A stretch of DNA of 34,719 nt from Bifidobacterium vansinderenii (GTDB lineage Bacteria > Actinomycetota > Actinomycetes > Actinomycetales > Bifidobacteriaceae), in contig NZ_NEWD01000025.1 in NCBI RefSeq assembly GCF_002234915.1, positions 1-34,719 on the forward strand, read 5' to 3'. The notes below the pieces were generated by a model that had not been told where the DNA came from, did not search any database, and was given only the letters and a program-made list of their open reading frames with translations. Position numbers and translations under genes: made by a program. Numbering within the stretch: the stretch's first letter is position 1; every line of letters starts with the position of its first letter. Positions 14,292-21,449 of the stretch are shown one piece after another.

Positions 14292-15827
14292 ATGACAGCA
14301 CAACCAACATCCGTATCCACCGCATCCACGTCTCAGGCCGACACCCAGATCAACGTCCAATCCGCATCCTCAACGCAAACCCGATCCAAATCCAACACCC
14401 GTAATTTCGTCTTCTACCTGCTCGGCCTGATCGGCCACGACGTCTTCTACTTCGGCTTCTCCCTCTATCTCATCAAATTCATCACCGGACCGCTCTTCGC
14501 CAGCGGCAGCAAATCATACGACGACCATATGGTCGCCCTCATCTCCGGCATCATCATCGTGGTGCGCATCGTGGAACTCATTCTCGACCCGTTCCTCGGC
14601 ACGCTGATCGACAACACGCGCACCCCGATCGGCAAATTCAAGCCGTGGATCATCATCGGCGGACTGGTCGGATCGGTCAGCTTCGTCATGCTGTTCACCA
14701 CGTTCGGCGGTGCGAACATCAACAATCCCGTGCTCTACGTGGTGCTGTTCACCGTGTTCTTCCTGCTTATGGACTGCTCGTACTCGCTGTACGACATCTC
14801 CATGTGGTCCATGATCCCCGCGCTCTCCGACACCGCCGAAGGCCGTGGAACCGCCACCGCGGTGGGACGACTCGGCGCCGGCGTGGGCCAGATGATCGTC
14901 ACCGCCATGGTCATCCCGTCCGTGTTGCTCGGCGAAGGCTGGTTCGGCAGCGAACGCAACGGCTGGCTGTTCTTCGCCGTGCTCGTGTTCCTGTTCGTCG
15001 TCTCGTCGGTGCTGCTCACGAGCTTCGGCATCAAGGAGGTGGAGTCGCCACTGCGCGCCCACTCGGAGAAGACCAAGTTCAAGGACGTGTTCCGCATCAT
15101 CTTCCACAACGACCAGCTGGCCTGGCTGTCGGTGGCGAGCTTGTGCTACTACTTCGCGCTCGCGCTCACCGCGGCGCTGATGACCTACTACTTCCAGTAC
15201 ATCTACGGCGATGCGGCCAGCTATTCCATGATCTTCGGCCCGGCCACGCTCTCGGCGGTGGTGTCGATCGCGTTCTACCCGTGGCTGATCAGCAAGTTCG
15301 AACGCAAGCCGATCCTGTTCGGCGCGCTCGGCGTGATGCTCGTCTCGTTCGTCGTGTTCTTCCTGGCGCCCACGAACGTGGTGGTGATCGTGGTCGCGTC
15401 GGTCCTGTTCCTCTTCCCGCAGCCGATCATCTGGGCGTCGCTGACCCTGGCCCTCACCGACACGATCGAATACGGGCAGTGGAAGACGGGGGAGCGGCAC
15501 GAAAGCCTGACCCTGGCGCTGCGTCCGATGCTCGACAAGTTCTCCGGCGCGTTGTCGAACGGCATCGTCGGTCTGGTGGCCGTGGCGTGTGGTATGACCG
15601 GCGCCGCCACGTTCGCCGACATCACGCCGGGCGGCCGGTTCCTGTTCAAGGCGATCATGTGCGGCGTGCCGGTGGTGCTGGTGCTGCTCAGCATGCTGGT
15701 CTACCACTGCAAGTTCACGCTGACCATGGCCCGGCACGAACAGATCGTCAAGGAGCTTACCGAGGGCCTGTCTCAGGACGAGGGGCAGTCGGACGGGTCA
15801 TCGCGCTCCGATACTGTGCAGGCGTGA
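14292..15827 (+). CDS. GPH-family (glycoside-pentoside-hexuronide) cation symporter
   Basis: This 511-residue protein has a polar Ser/Thr/Gln-rich N-terminus (about 1-38) followed by about 12 hydrophobic segments. The first helix reads GLIGHDVFYFGFSLYLIKFI. The phrases DPFLGTLIDNTRTPIGKFKPWIIIGG and DTIEYGQWKTGERHES are typical of the MelB/GPH family, which takes up sugars or glycosides with sodium or protons. The substrate is not predictable from sequence. AAAGAGG lies about 6 nt before the ATG. Its 3' end overlaps the end of the convergent araC-type gene by 71 bp. It is most likely the uptake arm of the dehydrogenase-cupin locus. Confidence 0.87.
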   Translation: MTAQPTSVSTASTSQADTQINVQSASSTQTRSKSNTRNFVFYLLGLIGHDVFYFGFSLYLIKFITGPLFASGSKSYDDHMVALISGIIIVVRIVELILDPFLGTLIDNTRTPIGKFKPWIIIGGLVGSVSFVMLFTTFGGANINNPVLYVVLFTVFFLLMDCSYSLYDISMWSMIPALSDTAEGRGTATAVGRLGAGVGQMIVTAMVIPSVLLGEGWFGSERNGWLFFAVLVFLFVVSSVLLTSFGIKEVESPLRAHSEKTKFKDVFRIIFHNDQLAWLSVASLCYYFALALTAALMTYYFQYIYGDAASYSMIFGPATLSAVVSIAFYPWLISKFERKPILFGALGVMLVSFVVFFLAPTNVVVIVVASVLFLFPQPIIWASLTLALTDTIEYGQWKTGERHESLTLALRPMLDKFSGALSNGIVGLVAVACGMTGAATFADITPGGRFLFKAIMCGVPVVLVLLSMLVYHCKFTLTMARHEQIVKELTEGLSQDEGQSDGSSRSDTVQA

Positions 15828-16314
15828 TCTGCCTGACCGCGCGGAACCGCCGGGTGAGCACATCCGCGCTGGCGTAGCCGCAGCGCTGCGCCACGCGGGT
15901 GACGCTCATGGTCGTGCCGGCGAGCAGTCGTTCGGCCTGACGTATGCGCAGCATGTCGATGTACTGCTTCACCGTCATGCCGGTGCAGACGTGGAAGCGC
16001 CGCGACAGGTGGCTACGGTCCACGTTGATTCGACGGGCCACCTCGCCCACGTCGATCCGCGACGCGTAGTTGCAGTCGATGAATCTGATTGCGCGACGCA
16101 CGATGTGATCGACGGGGCGATCGCCGGGCAGATCGGCATCGGTGGAGTGCGGCGTCTGCTCGGCGATGACGGTGATCCGTTCGACGAGCGAGGCGTCCAC
16201 ATGGGCGTCGAGGATGATCCCCTCGCCGTGTTCGCCGACGATCGTAAGACGGACGGTTCGGGCGGTGCGGTCTGCCCGGGTGGAAGTCGTGTTCATGGTG
16301 GTGGTCATGGTCAT
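15757..16314 (-). CDS. AraC-family transcriptional regulator, short form
   Basis: This 185-residue protein has an AraC-type DNA-binding domain in its C-terminal part. The first helix-turn-helix is about residues 87-119 (IDVGEVARRINVDRSHLSRR), and the second about 136-168, ending with the family phrase ITPAQYR. The first 65 or so residues are Thr-rich, then a short stretch lacking the usual cupin sensor domain, so how it senses a signal is unclear. AAGGAGG lies just before the ATG at 16314. It is divergent from the ROK gene and convergent with the symporter gene, overlapping that gene's 3' end by 71 bp. It probably regulates the adjacent sugar genes. The ACTTTTAAAAGT palindrome lies about 30 nt upstream of its start. 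Confidence 0.85.
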   Translation of the reverse strand: MTMTTTMNTTSTRADRTARTVRLTIVGEHGEGIILDAHVDASLVERITVIAEQTPHSTDADLPGDRPVDHIVRRAIRFIDCNYASRIDVGEVARRINVDRSHLSRRFHVCTGMTVKQYIDMLRIRQAERLLAGTTMSVTRVAQRCGYASADVLTRRFRAVRQITPAQYRSAMTRPTAPRPETGPR

Positions 16315-16341
16315 GCCGTCCTCCTTGACGTTTTGTAATAA

Positions 16342-16353
16342 ACTTTTAAAAGT
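16342..16353. promoter_or_regulatory. Perfect 12-bp palindrome in the araC/ROK intergenic region
   Basis: ACTTTTAAAAGT is perfectly symmetrical and AT-rich, like known ROK operators. It lies between the divergent araC-type and ROK starts. The related ACTTTAAAAAGT lies at the dehydrogenase promoter (12005-12016), which supports a common regulator for both sites. Confidence 0.6.
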
Positions 16354-16463
16354 AGTTTAGAAAAGAATATCACAAATCATCTGCAAAAGTGCCGGAACGC
16401 GGCAAAACCACTGTGCCGCTTCCGTACAATGAGAAATCAGCGAGTGACAAGGAGCGTTCGGCG

Positions 16464-17759
16464 ATGAGCATGGCGATGAACAATCAGACGACATCAACAC
16501 GACCGGCATCACGAACCCGAACGATGCCGTCGCAGACCGGCCCAATGACGGCGGCCACGGCATCGACGTCGAAATCCGAGACCACCAAGCTCGCCAAACG
16601 CCAGATGATCCTCGACTACCTCTACACGCACAAGAAGGGCTCCCGCCAGGACATCGCCCTGGCCGTGCCATGCAGTCTGCCCATCATCGCGCAGAACCTC
16701 GCCGTGCTCGAAGACGAAGGCCTGATCCAGCGAACCGGATTCCTCACCTCAACCGGCGGACGCAAACCACAGAACTACGCGTTCATCCCCGAAGCCCGCA
16801 TCGCAGTAGGCGTATCCGTGTTCTCCGACGGCATGGACCTGTGCGCGGCCGACCTCAACGGGCGGCGCCTCGCCTTCACCCACGTCCGCCTCGCCTACGA
16901 GAACACCGCGCGATTCTACGACGCCGCCTGCAACAAGATCGAGGACTTCATCAACGCGCTCGCTGGCAGGGAGCGCGAGGCGCTTGCCGGGCAGGCACAG
17001 ACGGACGGCGGTGTCATGGGACCGGCCGACTTCGATCGGCATCGTGTGCTCGGCGTCGCGTTCTCCGTGCAGGGTCGCGTCTCGCCGGATGGCGAGCAGA
17101 TCACGTTCGGCGGCATTCTGGGCAATACCGGCCTGTCCGTCGCACCGTTCGCTGCGCGGCTGCCCTACCCGTGTCAGTTCATCCACGATTCGTATTCGGC
17201 AGCCAGCACCGAGGTCTGGTTCGATCCCACGGTCAGCGACGCCTACTGTCTGTATCTCAACGAGCATGTGGGCAGCGCGGTGATCGTCGACGGACGGGTT
17301 CGCCAGGGCACCGATCTGCGCAGCGGCAACTGCGAGCACATGCGGCTCGTGCCCGGTGGGCGCGCATGCTACTGCGGTCAGCGTGGATGCGTGGACGCGT
17401 ATTGTTCGCGCGAGGCGTTGCTGGGGGAGAGCGGTACCGATCTCGACGGCTTCTTCGACCGTCTGCATGCCGGCGACGAGACGTGTGTGAGACTGTTCAA
17501 CGACTATCTGGACGCGTTGGCGCAGACGATCACCAACATGCGCATGGTGTTCAGTGTGGACGTGATTCTCGGTGGCGAGATCGCCAGACGATTCTCTGAG
17601 GCGGATATGCGCAGGCTGGCCGATCGTGTGCGGGCGCTCGACCCGTTCCCCGAAAGCACCGTGCAGCTGCGCAAGAGCGTGGACGAAGCCGAGCAGAGCA
17701 CGCTCGGCGCTGCGCTGCACTACATTCGCCGTTTCGTGGACGCCAACACTGGGCGGTAG
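16464..17759 (+). CDS. ROK-family transcriptional regulator
   Basis: This 431-residue protein has an N-terminal winged helix-turn-helix at about residues 43-92 (QMILDYLYTHKKGSRQDIALAV...LIQRTGF). It is fused to a ROK (NagC/XylR-like) sugar-binding domain. The ROK zinc site is intact: H292 and the CxCGxxGC cluster with C302, C304 and C309. The N-terminal DxGGT phosphate loop of sugar kinases is degenerate (GVSVFSDGMD), so it should bind a sugar effector without phosphorylating it. I chose the ATG at 16464 because AAGGAG precedes it at 16449-16454. The open frame begins 75 nt earlier without such support. It is probably the repressor acting at the ACTTTWWAAAGT palindromes, switching the dehydrogenase operon and its own region. 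Confidence 0.88.
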   Translation: MSMAMNNQTTSTRPASRTRTMPSQTGPMTAATASTSKSETTKLAKRQMILDYLYTHKKGSRQDIALAVPCSLPIIAQNLAVLEDEGLIQRTGFLTSTGGRKPQNYAFIPEARIAVGVSVFSDGMDLCAADLNGRRLAFTHVRLAYENTARFYDAACNKIEDFINALAGREREALAGQAQTDGGVMGPADFDRHRVLGVAFSVQGRVSPDGEQITFGGILGNTGLSVAPFAARLPYPCQFIHDSYSAASTEVWFDPTVSDAYCLYLNEHVGSAVIVDGRVRQGTDLRSGNCEHMRLVPGGRACYCGQRGCVDAYCSREALLGESGTDLDGFFDRLHAGDETCVRLFNDYLDALAQTITNMRMVFSVDVILGGEIARRFSEADMRRLADRVRALDPFPESTVQLRKSVDEAEQSTLGAALHYIRRFVDANTGR

Positions 17760-17771
17760 CGCATTCGCCGT

Positions 17772-17822
17772 GGCTCCCCTCCGTGGGAGGGGAGCTGGCC
17801 GCCGCAGGCGGGCTGAGGTGAG
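17772..17822 (+). repeat. Two-hairpin repeat, type B
   Basis: Hairpin I is GGCTCCCCTCC-GT-GGGAGGGGAGC, then TGG. Hairpin II is CCGCC-GCA-GGCGG and the tail is GCTGAGGTGAG. It starts 12 nt after the ROK stop codon. Confidence 0.85.
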
Positions 17823-17869
17823 GAGGTGCTCGGTGGGATTGGACGGCTGCGCCGACCGTGTTGTTTTAT

Positions 17870-17917
17870 CACCTCATCCGTCACGCTGCGCGTGCCACCT
17901 TCCCCTCAAGGGGAAGG
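17870..17917 (-). repeat. Two-hairpin repeat, type A, 48 bp, reverse orientation
   Basis: On the minus strand: CCTTCCCCTTGAGGGGAAGG, TGG, CACGC-GCA-GCGTG, ACGGATGAGGTG. It is almost identical to the copy at 11810 but inverted, and only the hairpin II loop differs. Confidence 0.9.
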
Positions 17918-17929
17918 CATGAGAGCTGT

Positions 17930-17980
17930 GGCTTCCCCTTGAGGGAGGGGAGCTGGCCGCCGTAGGCGGTCTGAGGGGAG
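17930..17980 (+). repeat. Two-hairpin repeat, hybrid of types A and B
   Basis: The left arm GGCTTCCCCTTGAGGG resembles type A. The remainder (GGGGAGCTGG, CCGCC-GTA-GGCGG, TCTGAGGGGAG) is type B. This suggests recombination or conversion between the two types. Confidence 0.75.
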
Positions 17981-18030
17981 GGGTTGCGAGGGGTTTGGTC
18001 GATGTTCCCCTCAGCCCGTGTTTGTTTGTT

Positions 18031-18078
18031 CACCTCATCCGTCACGCTTTGCGTGCCACCTTCCCCTCAAGGGGAAGG
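18031..18078 (-). repeat. Two-hairpin repeat, type A, 48 bp, reverse orientation
   Basis: On the minus strand: CCTTCCCCTTGAGGGGAAGG, TGG, CACGC-AAA-GCGTG, ACGGATGAGGTG. A short B-like remnant (TCCCCTCAGCC) lies at 18006-18016. The 17760-18126 gap thus holds four repeat units and the rimM hairpin. Confidence 0.9.
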
Positions 18079-18093
18079 AGAGAGTTGAGAATG

Positions 18094-18118
18094 CGGTTCC
18101 CCACAGAGAGGGGAACCG
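18094..18118 (-). terminator. Hairpin downstream of rimM
   Basis: CGGTTCCCC (18094-18102) pairs perfectly with GGGGAACCG (18110-18118) around a 7-nt loop. It lies just beyond the rimM stop on the minus strand. There is no strong T-tract, but the position suits the end of the rpsP-khpA-rimM transcript. Confidence 0.5.
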
Positions 18119-18126
18119 GGAAGTGA

Positions 18127-18708
18127 TTAGCGATCCTGGAGAAGGCCGTTGGGGGGAGTGAGGACGAGATAGCCCTCCTCCAGATCCACTTCGGGCACGA
18201 TCTCCTCCACGAAGGGGACCAGCGACTCGGCGCCGCTGGGCTCGGTGATCTGCAGTAGATCCTGTGCGGGGCCGTCGATCACATCGGACACCTTGCCGGC
18301 CACCACATACGATTCGGCAGTGGCGTCGGCGTCGGCAGAATCGCCGTCCGACTCGTAGATGCGGGCCTCGAGACCAATAAGGTCCTCCATGTAGAACCCC
18401 TCATCCTCATCATCGTCGGAATACACGGGTTCCACATACAGATCGGTGCCGTTCAGCGCCTCCGACGCGTTACGGTCGGCAACGCCCTTGAACAACACGA
18501 TCCAACGTTCCTTGAATTTGCGTGACTTCGCGACCGTAAACTCACGGCCGTCGCGGGTCAGCAGCACGGAACCGGGAGCGAAACGCTCCTCCGGTTCGTC
18601 GGTGAAGACACGGACGTTCACTTCGCCCTTCAGTCCCTGAGCGCGTCCGATACGGCAGACCCTCAGCAGCTCGCGCTGCTGAGGGTCCTCGTTATGCTGT
18701 TCAGCCAT
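18127..18708 (-). CDS. rimM: Ribosome maturation factor RimM
   Basis: This 193-residue protein has the RimM N-terminal beta-barrel (LLRVCRIGRAQGLKGEVNVRVFTDEPEERF, from about residue 14). A PRC-barrel C-terminal half contains EDLIGLEARIYE and GKVSDVIDGPAQDLLQI, ending LEEGYLVLTPPNGLL. RimM helps assemble the 30S head and binds ribosomal protein S19. The linker between the domains is rich in Asp and Glu (YSDDDEDEG). The gene starts 3 nt after the khpA stop and is the last gene of the rpsP-khpA-rimM unit. trmD, its usual neighbour, lies about 6.4 kb away. Confidence 0.93.
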   Translation of the reverse strand: MAEQHNEDPQQRELLRVCRIGRAQGLKGEVNVRVFTDEPEERFAPGSVLLTRDGREFTVAKSRKFKERWIVLFKGVADRNASEALNGTDLYVEPVYSDDDEDEGFYMEDLIGLEARIYESDGDSADADATAESYVVAGKVSDVIDGPAQDLLQITEPSGAESLVPFVEEIVPEVDLEEGYLVLTPPNGLLQDR

Positions 18709-18711
18709 CGC

Positions 18712-18942
18712 TCAGCGGACATCCATGATGTCGACACGAACCTTGTGATCGGACAGCGCCTGCACCACGGTGCGAATGGCGTTGGCGGTGCGACCGCCAC
18801 GTCCGATGACGCGTCCGATGTCCTCCGGGTTCACCCGCACGCGAAGCAGTTCGCCGCGGTTGTTCTCGTGGGACTTCACGGAAACGTCGTCCGGGAAATC
18901 AACGATGTTCTTGATCAGGTGTTCGACGGCTTCGGCAAGCAT
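18712..18942 (-). CDS. khpA: KH-domain RNA-binding protein KhpA
   Basis: This 76-residue protein is a single KH domain. The GxxG-type loop appears in DIGRVIGRGGRTANAIRTVVQAL, the family signature (formerly YlqC). KhpA works with KhpB in Gram-positive bacteria to bind RNA and influence cell division and elongation. It starts 2 nt after the rpsP stop and ends 3 nt before rimM, so the three genes are translationally linked. Codon use and length are ordinary. Confidence 0.93.
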   Translation of the reverse strand: MLAEAVEHLIKNIVDFPDDVSVKSHENNRGELLRVRVNPEDIGRVIGRGGRTANAIRTVVQALSDHKVRVDIMDVR

Positions 18943-18944
18943 GA

Positions 18945-19406
18945 TTACTCAGCCTTCTCCTCGGCGGCTTCCTCGGCCGGAGCCTCGGCTTCTTCAGCGG
19001 CCTTGGCGGCTTCGGCCTCAGCCTTGGCCTTGGCTTCAGCTTCGGCCTTGGCGGCCTTCAGCTTCTGGGCCTCATCGGCGGCGGCAGCCACGCGGGCTTC
19101 GGCATCCGGGCCTTCCTCGGCCACCTTCAGCGTGCCCTCGGCACCCGGCAGACCCTTGAACTTCTGCCAGTCACCGGTGATGTTCAGCAGCTTGAAGACG
19201 GCTTCGGTCGGCTGGGCGCCAACGCCGAGCCAGTACTGAGCGCGGTCAGACTTGATCTGGATGAGCGAGGGCTGCTTGTTGGGATCGTAGATACCGATCT
19301 CCTCGATGGTCTTGCCATCGCGGGCCTTACGGGAATCCATGATCACAATGCGGTAGAAGGCGTAGTGCTTCTTACCCAGGCGCTTCAGACGAATCTTGGT
19401 TGCCAA
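18945..19406 (-). CDS. rpsP: 30S ribosomal protein S16
   Basis: The first 85 or so of its 153 residues are canonical S16 ([23 protein letters not shown]...[10 protein letters not shown]). The last 65 or so form an Ala/Glu/Lys-rich helical tail ([20 protein letters not shown]...) beyond the bacterial core, as in several actinobacterial S16 proteins. The start codon is TTG at 19406; AAGGAGA lies about 7 nt upstream and homology fixes the start. It heads the rpsP-khpA-rimM unit. Its leader contains a 9-bp hairpin with a one-base bulge (19443-19466), and a -10-like TACAAT lies further upstream. Confidence 0.95.
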   Translation of the reverse strand: MATKIRLKRLGKKHYAFYRIVIMDSRKARDGKTIEEIGIYDPNKQPSLIQIKSDRAQYWLGVGAQPTEAVFKLLNITGDWQKFKGLPGAEGTLKVAEEGPDAEARVAAAADEAQKLKAAKAEAEAKAKAEAEAAKAAEEAEAPAEEAAEEKAE

Positions 19407-19442
19407 AATGGCTCTCCTTATGTATTAGGGGTGTGCATCTTT

Positions 19443-19466
19443 GGTTTCGTGTGGGGCACGGAAACC
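19443..19466 (-). promoter_or_regulatory. Leader hairpin upstream of rpsP
   Basis: GGTTTC and GTG (19443-19451) pair with CAC and GAAACC (19457-19466), leaving one bulged G. It is in the 5' untranslated region on the minus strand, about 35 nt before the start codon. It could be a ribosomal-protein leader or the end of the upstream transcript. Confidence 0.4.
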
Positions 19467-19531
19467 GCGATCCACGTGTTCCTCATAAGAGACGGAGTTA
19501 GAGGGCGCCACCTCTTACGAATAACCTGAAT

Positions 19532-19537
19532 ATTGTA
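19532..19537 (-). promoter_or_regulatory. Predicted -10 box of the rpsP operon
   Basis: The minus-strand reading is TACAAT, one mismatch from consensus. It lies about 125 nt upstream of rpsP and downstream of the endonuclease-family stop. No clear -35 box is seen. Confidence 0.4.
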
Positions 19538-19594
19538 ACCACATAACCCCGACATTCCTCGGCGGGTCGTGGGCTGTGGCCACGGTCTGGTGTG

Positions 19595-21058
19595 CTATGC
19601 CACCTCGAGTTCCACGACAAGGGCCTTGTGGTCGGTTTTCGGCACCGTATAGGCGTGCGCGGAGACCGCGCGGATGCCCTGCGTATGCAGCACGTGGTCG
19701 ATCTCGATGAGCGACGGGAACGTGGGCCAGCTGGCCGGGAACGTCGTGTTGAATCCGGCGTGCAGCTCGAACGACGAATCCGCAAGACCCGATCCCTGCC
19801 GCAGCGCGTCGCGGAAGCTCGGATGATAGATGCTCGAGTTCATGTCGCCCATCACGACGGCCGCGTGATGCGGCACGGGACCGCGATCCGGCTCGGAGAA
19901 GTCCGGCAGCTCGATGACGGCGGTCTCGGTGACATCAGGCGTCGGCTCGGCGTTCGACGAATCCTCGTCGGAATCATCCTTCATGCCGCGCGTGATGATG
20001 TCGGCGAGCTCGGGCGGAAGCCCGGCCAGCAGATCGGCGTTGGGCGTCACATCATCGCTGTCGGTGCTGCCATTGGCGACAATGCTGGCGTCGTCGGTGT
20101 TCGCATCGTCGTCGGCGCAGCAGTTGAATCCCTCCTCGTTGCGGCTGTCGGCGCGCAACGCGAACTGGCCGAGCGCACGCACGCCGTCGCTCCAGTCCTT
20201 GCCGCTGCGCGGTGGCGACTTGGGATGCACGGAACTGAACTCCACGCACTGGTCGCCGATGCGAACGGTGGCCACCGGGGCGGCCGCGGCACTGATGTTC
20301 ACCGACGAATCGCCGAAGATCGCCGGCTTGAGACGCATAAACAGAGCGTTCGATCCCGCATTGTCGTCGTCACGCACCGCGCCGAGCACACGATACGGCA
20401 GTTCATCGCCGATATGCGAGATGTCAAGACGCTTGATGAACGCGGTGTTGACCTCCTGCACGGCGAGGATGTCGATGTTCTCCTGCTTGACCAGGTGCAT
20501 GATCGTACCGGTGTCTGCGCGACCGTAGCGCGTGTTGAGCGTCATCACGCGGATCGTGTGATGATCGTCGGTCGAAGCGGCTGATTTTAAGTCAGCTGCT
20601 TCGACCGAATCCGCATCGTCGTCCACAGCCTGTGGGGAAGCGGAAGAAGTCTGGGGATAATCGTCAGCCGACTCTGCGGAATCCTCCGAGGATGCGCCGG
20701 CTTCGTCGGCGAACGAGCTGTCAGCGTACTCGCCATCGACCGGCAGCGTCTGTACCGGCACACCGAGAATAGGGGACAGCGCACTCGGAATCGGCGCAAC
20801 ATAGCCGATCTGCCAGGCCACCTGCACCAGCAGCAGCACAACAGTCACGCCGAACTGCGGCCAGTTGCCAGTGAATCCGGTCGCCGGCAGCAGCAGCACG
20901 AGCGGTACCACAAGCAGCGGAATCAGTGCGATCACCTCGGGCAGAGGACGGTACTGATCCCAGCCCGCAGGCAGGTACTTCAACGCCATCCAACACGTGA
21001 TCAACACGATGACGATCCAAAAAAGCACGAGGCGTCTCCTTGCTGTAGTCGTTGCCAT
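19595..21058 (-). CDS. Membrane-anchored endonuclease/exonuclease/phosphatase-family protein
   Basis: Three hydrophobic segments (about residues 8-28, 42-60 and 68-88) anchor this 487-residue protein. A polar acidic linker (about 105-167) leads to an EEP domain. Catalytic landmarks are N174 (MTLNTRYG), E202 (AVQEVN), H278 (SSVHPKSP), D405 and N407 (MGDMNSS), D454-H455 (IDHVL) and D476-H477 (TDHKAL). The family uses a divalent metal to cut phosphodiester or phosphomonoester bonds, and the domain is predicted to face outside. Residues about 305-392 form an acidic insertion within the catalytic fold, between the H278 and D405 motifs. A consensus TATAAT lies upstream on the same strand. The substrate is unknown: nucleic acid, lipid headgroup or other phosphoester are all possible. 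Confidence 0.85.
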   Translation of the reverse strand: MATTTARRRLVLFWIVIVLITCWMALKYLPAGWDQYRPLPEVIALIPLLVVPLVLLLPATGFTGNWPQFGVTVVLLLVQVAWQIGYVAPIPSALSPILGVPVQTLPVDGEYADSSFADEAGASSEDSAESADDYPQTSSASPQAVDDDADSVEAADLKSAASTDDHHTIRVMTLNTRYGRADTGTIMHLVKQENIDILAVQEVNTAFIKRLDISHIGDELPYRVLGAVRDDDNAGSNALFMRLKPAIFGDSSVNISAAAAPVATVRIGDQCVEFSSVHPKSPPRSGKDWSDGVRALGQFALRADSRNEEGFNCCADDDANTDDASIVANGSTDSDDVTPNADLLAGLPPELADIITRGMKDDSDEDSSNAEPTPDVTETAVIELPDFSEPDRGPVPHHAAVVMGDMNSSIYHPSFRDALRQGSGLADSSFELHAGFNTTFPASWPTFPSLIEIDHVLHTQGIRAVSAHAYTVPKTDHKALVVELEVA

Positions 21059-21106
21059 GATTGCTGTTTCACCGTTCGTGGCTACCTGTTTTTGTCCGAA
21101 TTGCGA

Positions 21107-21112
21107 TTATAC
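21107..21112 (-). promoter_or_regulatory. Predicted -10 box of the EEP-family gene
   Basis: The minus strand reads TATAAT, a perfect consensus hexamer, about 50 nt upstream of the start codon. The -35 region is weak. Confidence 0.5.
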
Positions 21113-21216
21113 GAACCGGTTTTGGAGGATTTGCGCATACGGGAAAGACCACGTGGATTCCCGACCGTGTCTTTACGAATCGTTCGAATGGAAAACCTTC
21201 ACAGGGCATAAAAAAT

Positions 21217-21265
21217 GCTTCCCCTTGAGGGGAAGCTGTCACGCGAATGCGTGACTGATGAGGTG
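21217..21265 (+). repeat. Two-hairpin repeat, type A variant
   Basis: Hairpin I is GCTTCCCCTTGAGGGGAAGC, then TGT. Hairpin II is CACGC-GAAT-GCGTG and the tail is ACTGATGAGGTG. It faces the inverted copy at 21341, with 75 bp between them. Confidence 0.85.
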
Positions 21266-21340
21266 GGTTGCGGTCGGAACGACTGCATAGACATCGTATC
21301 GTCGAAGACGATTCCGAACATCTAGCTGTGACCCGCACAC

Positions 21341-21386
21341 CACCTCATCAGTCGGCTACGCCGACAGCTTCCCCTCGAGGGGAAGC
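21341..21386 (-). repeat. Two-hairpin repeat, type A variant, reverse orientation
   Basis: On the minus strand: GCTTCCCCTCGAGGGGAAGC, TGT, CGGC-GTA-GCCG, ACTGATGAGGTG. Relative to the facing copy at 21217, hairpin II has a different sequence yet still pairs, while both flanks are conserved. Confidence 0.85.
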
Positions 21387-21449
21387 AATAGAGGGGGCGG
21401 CCGACAGCGTCCTGCAAGTGCTGACGGTCTTCGACCGCGTTCTTCTTGC

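Noticed and set aside
11810-18078. Sugar locus as a transposon or integrative element
   Set aside because: No transposase, integrase, tRNA attachment site or target duplication is visible. Only repeat-flanked placement can be claimed.
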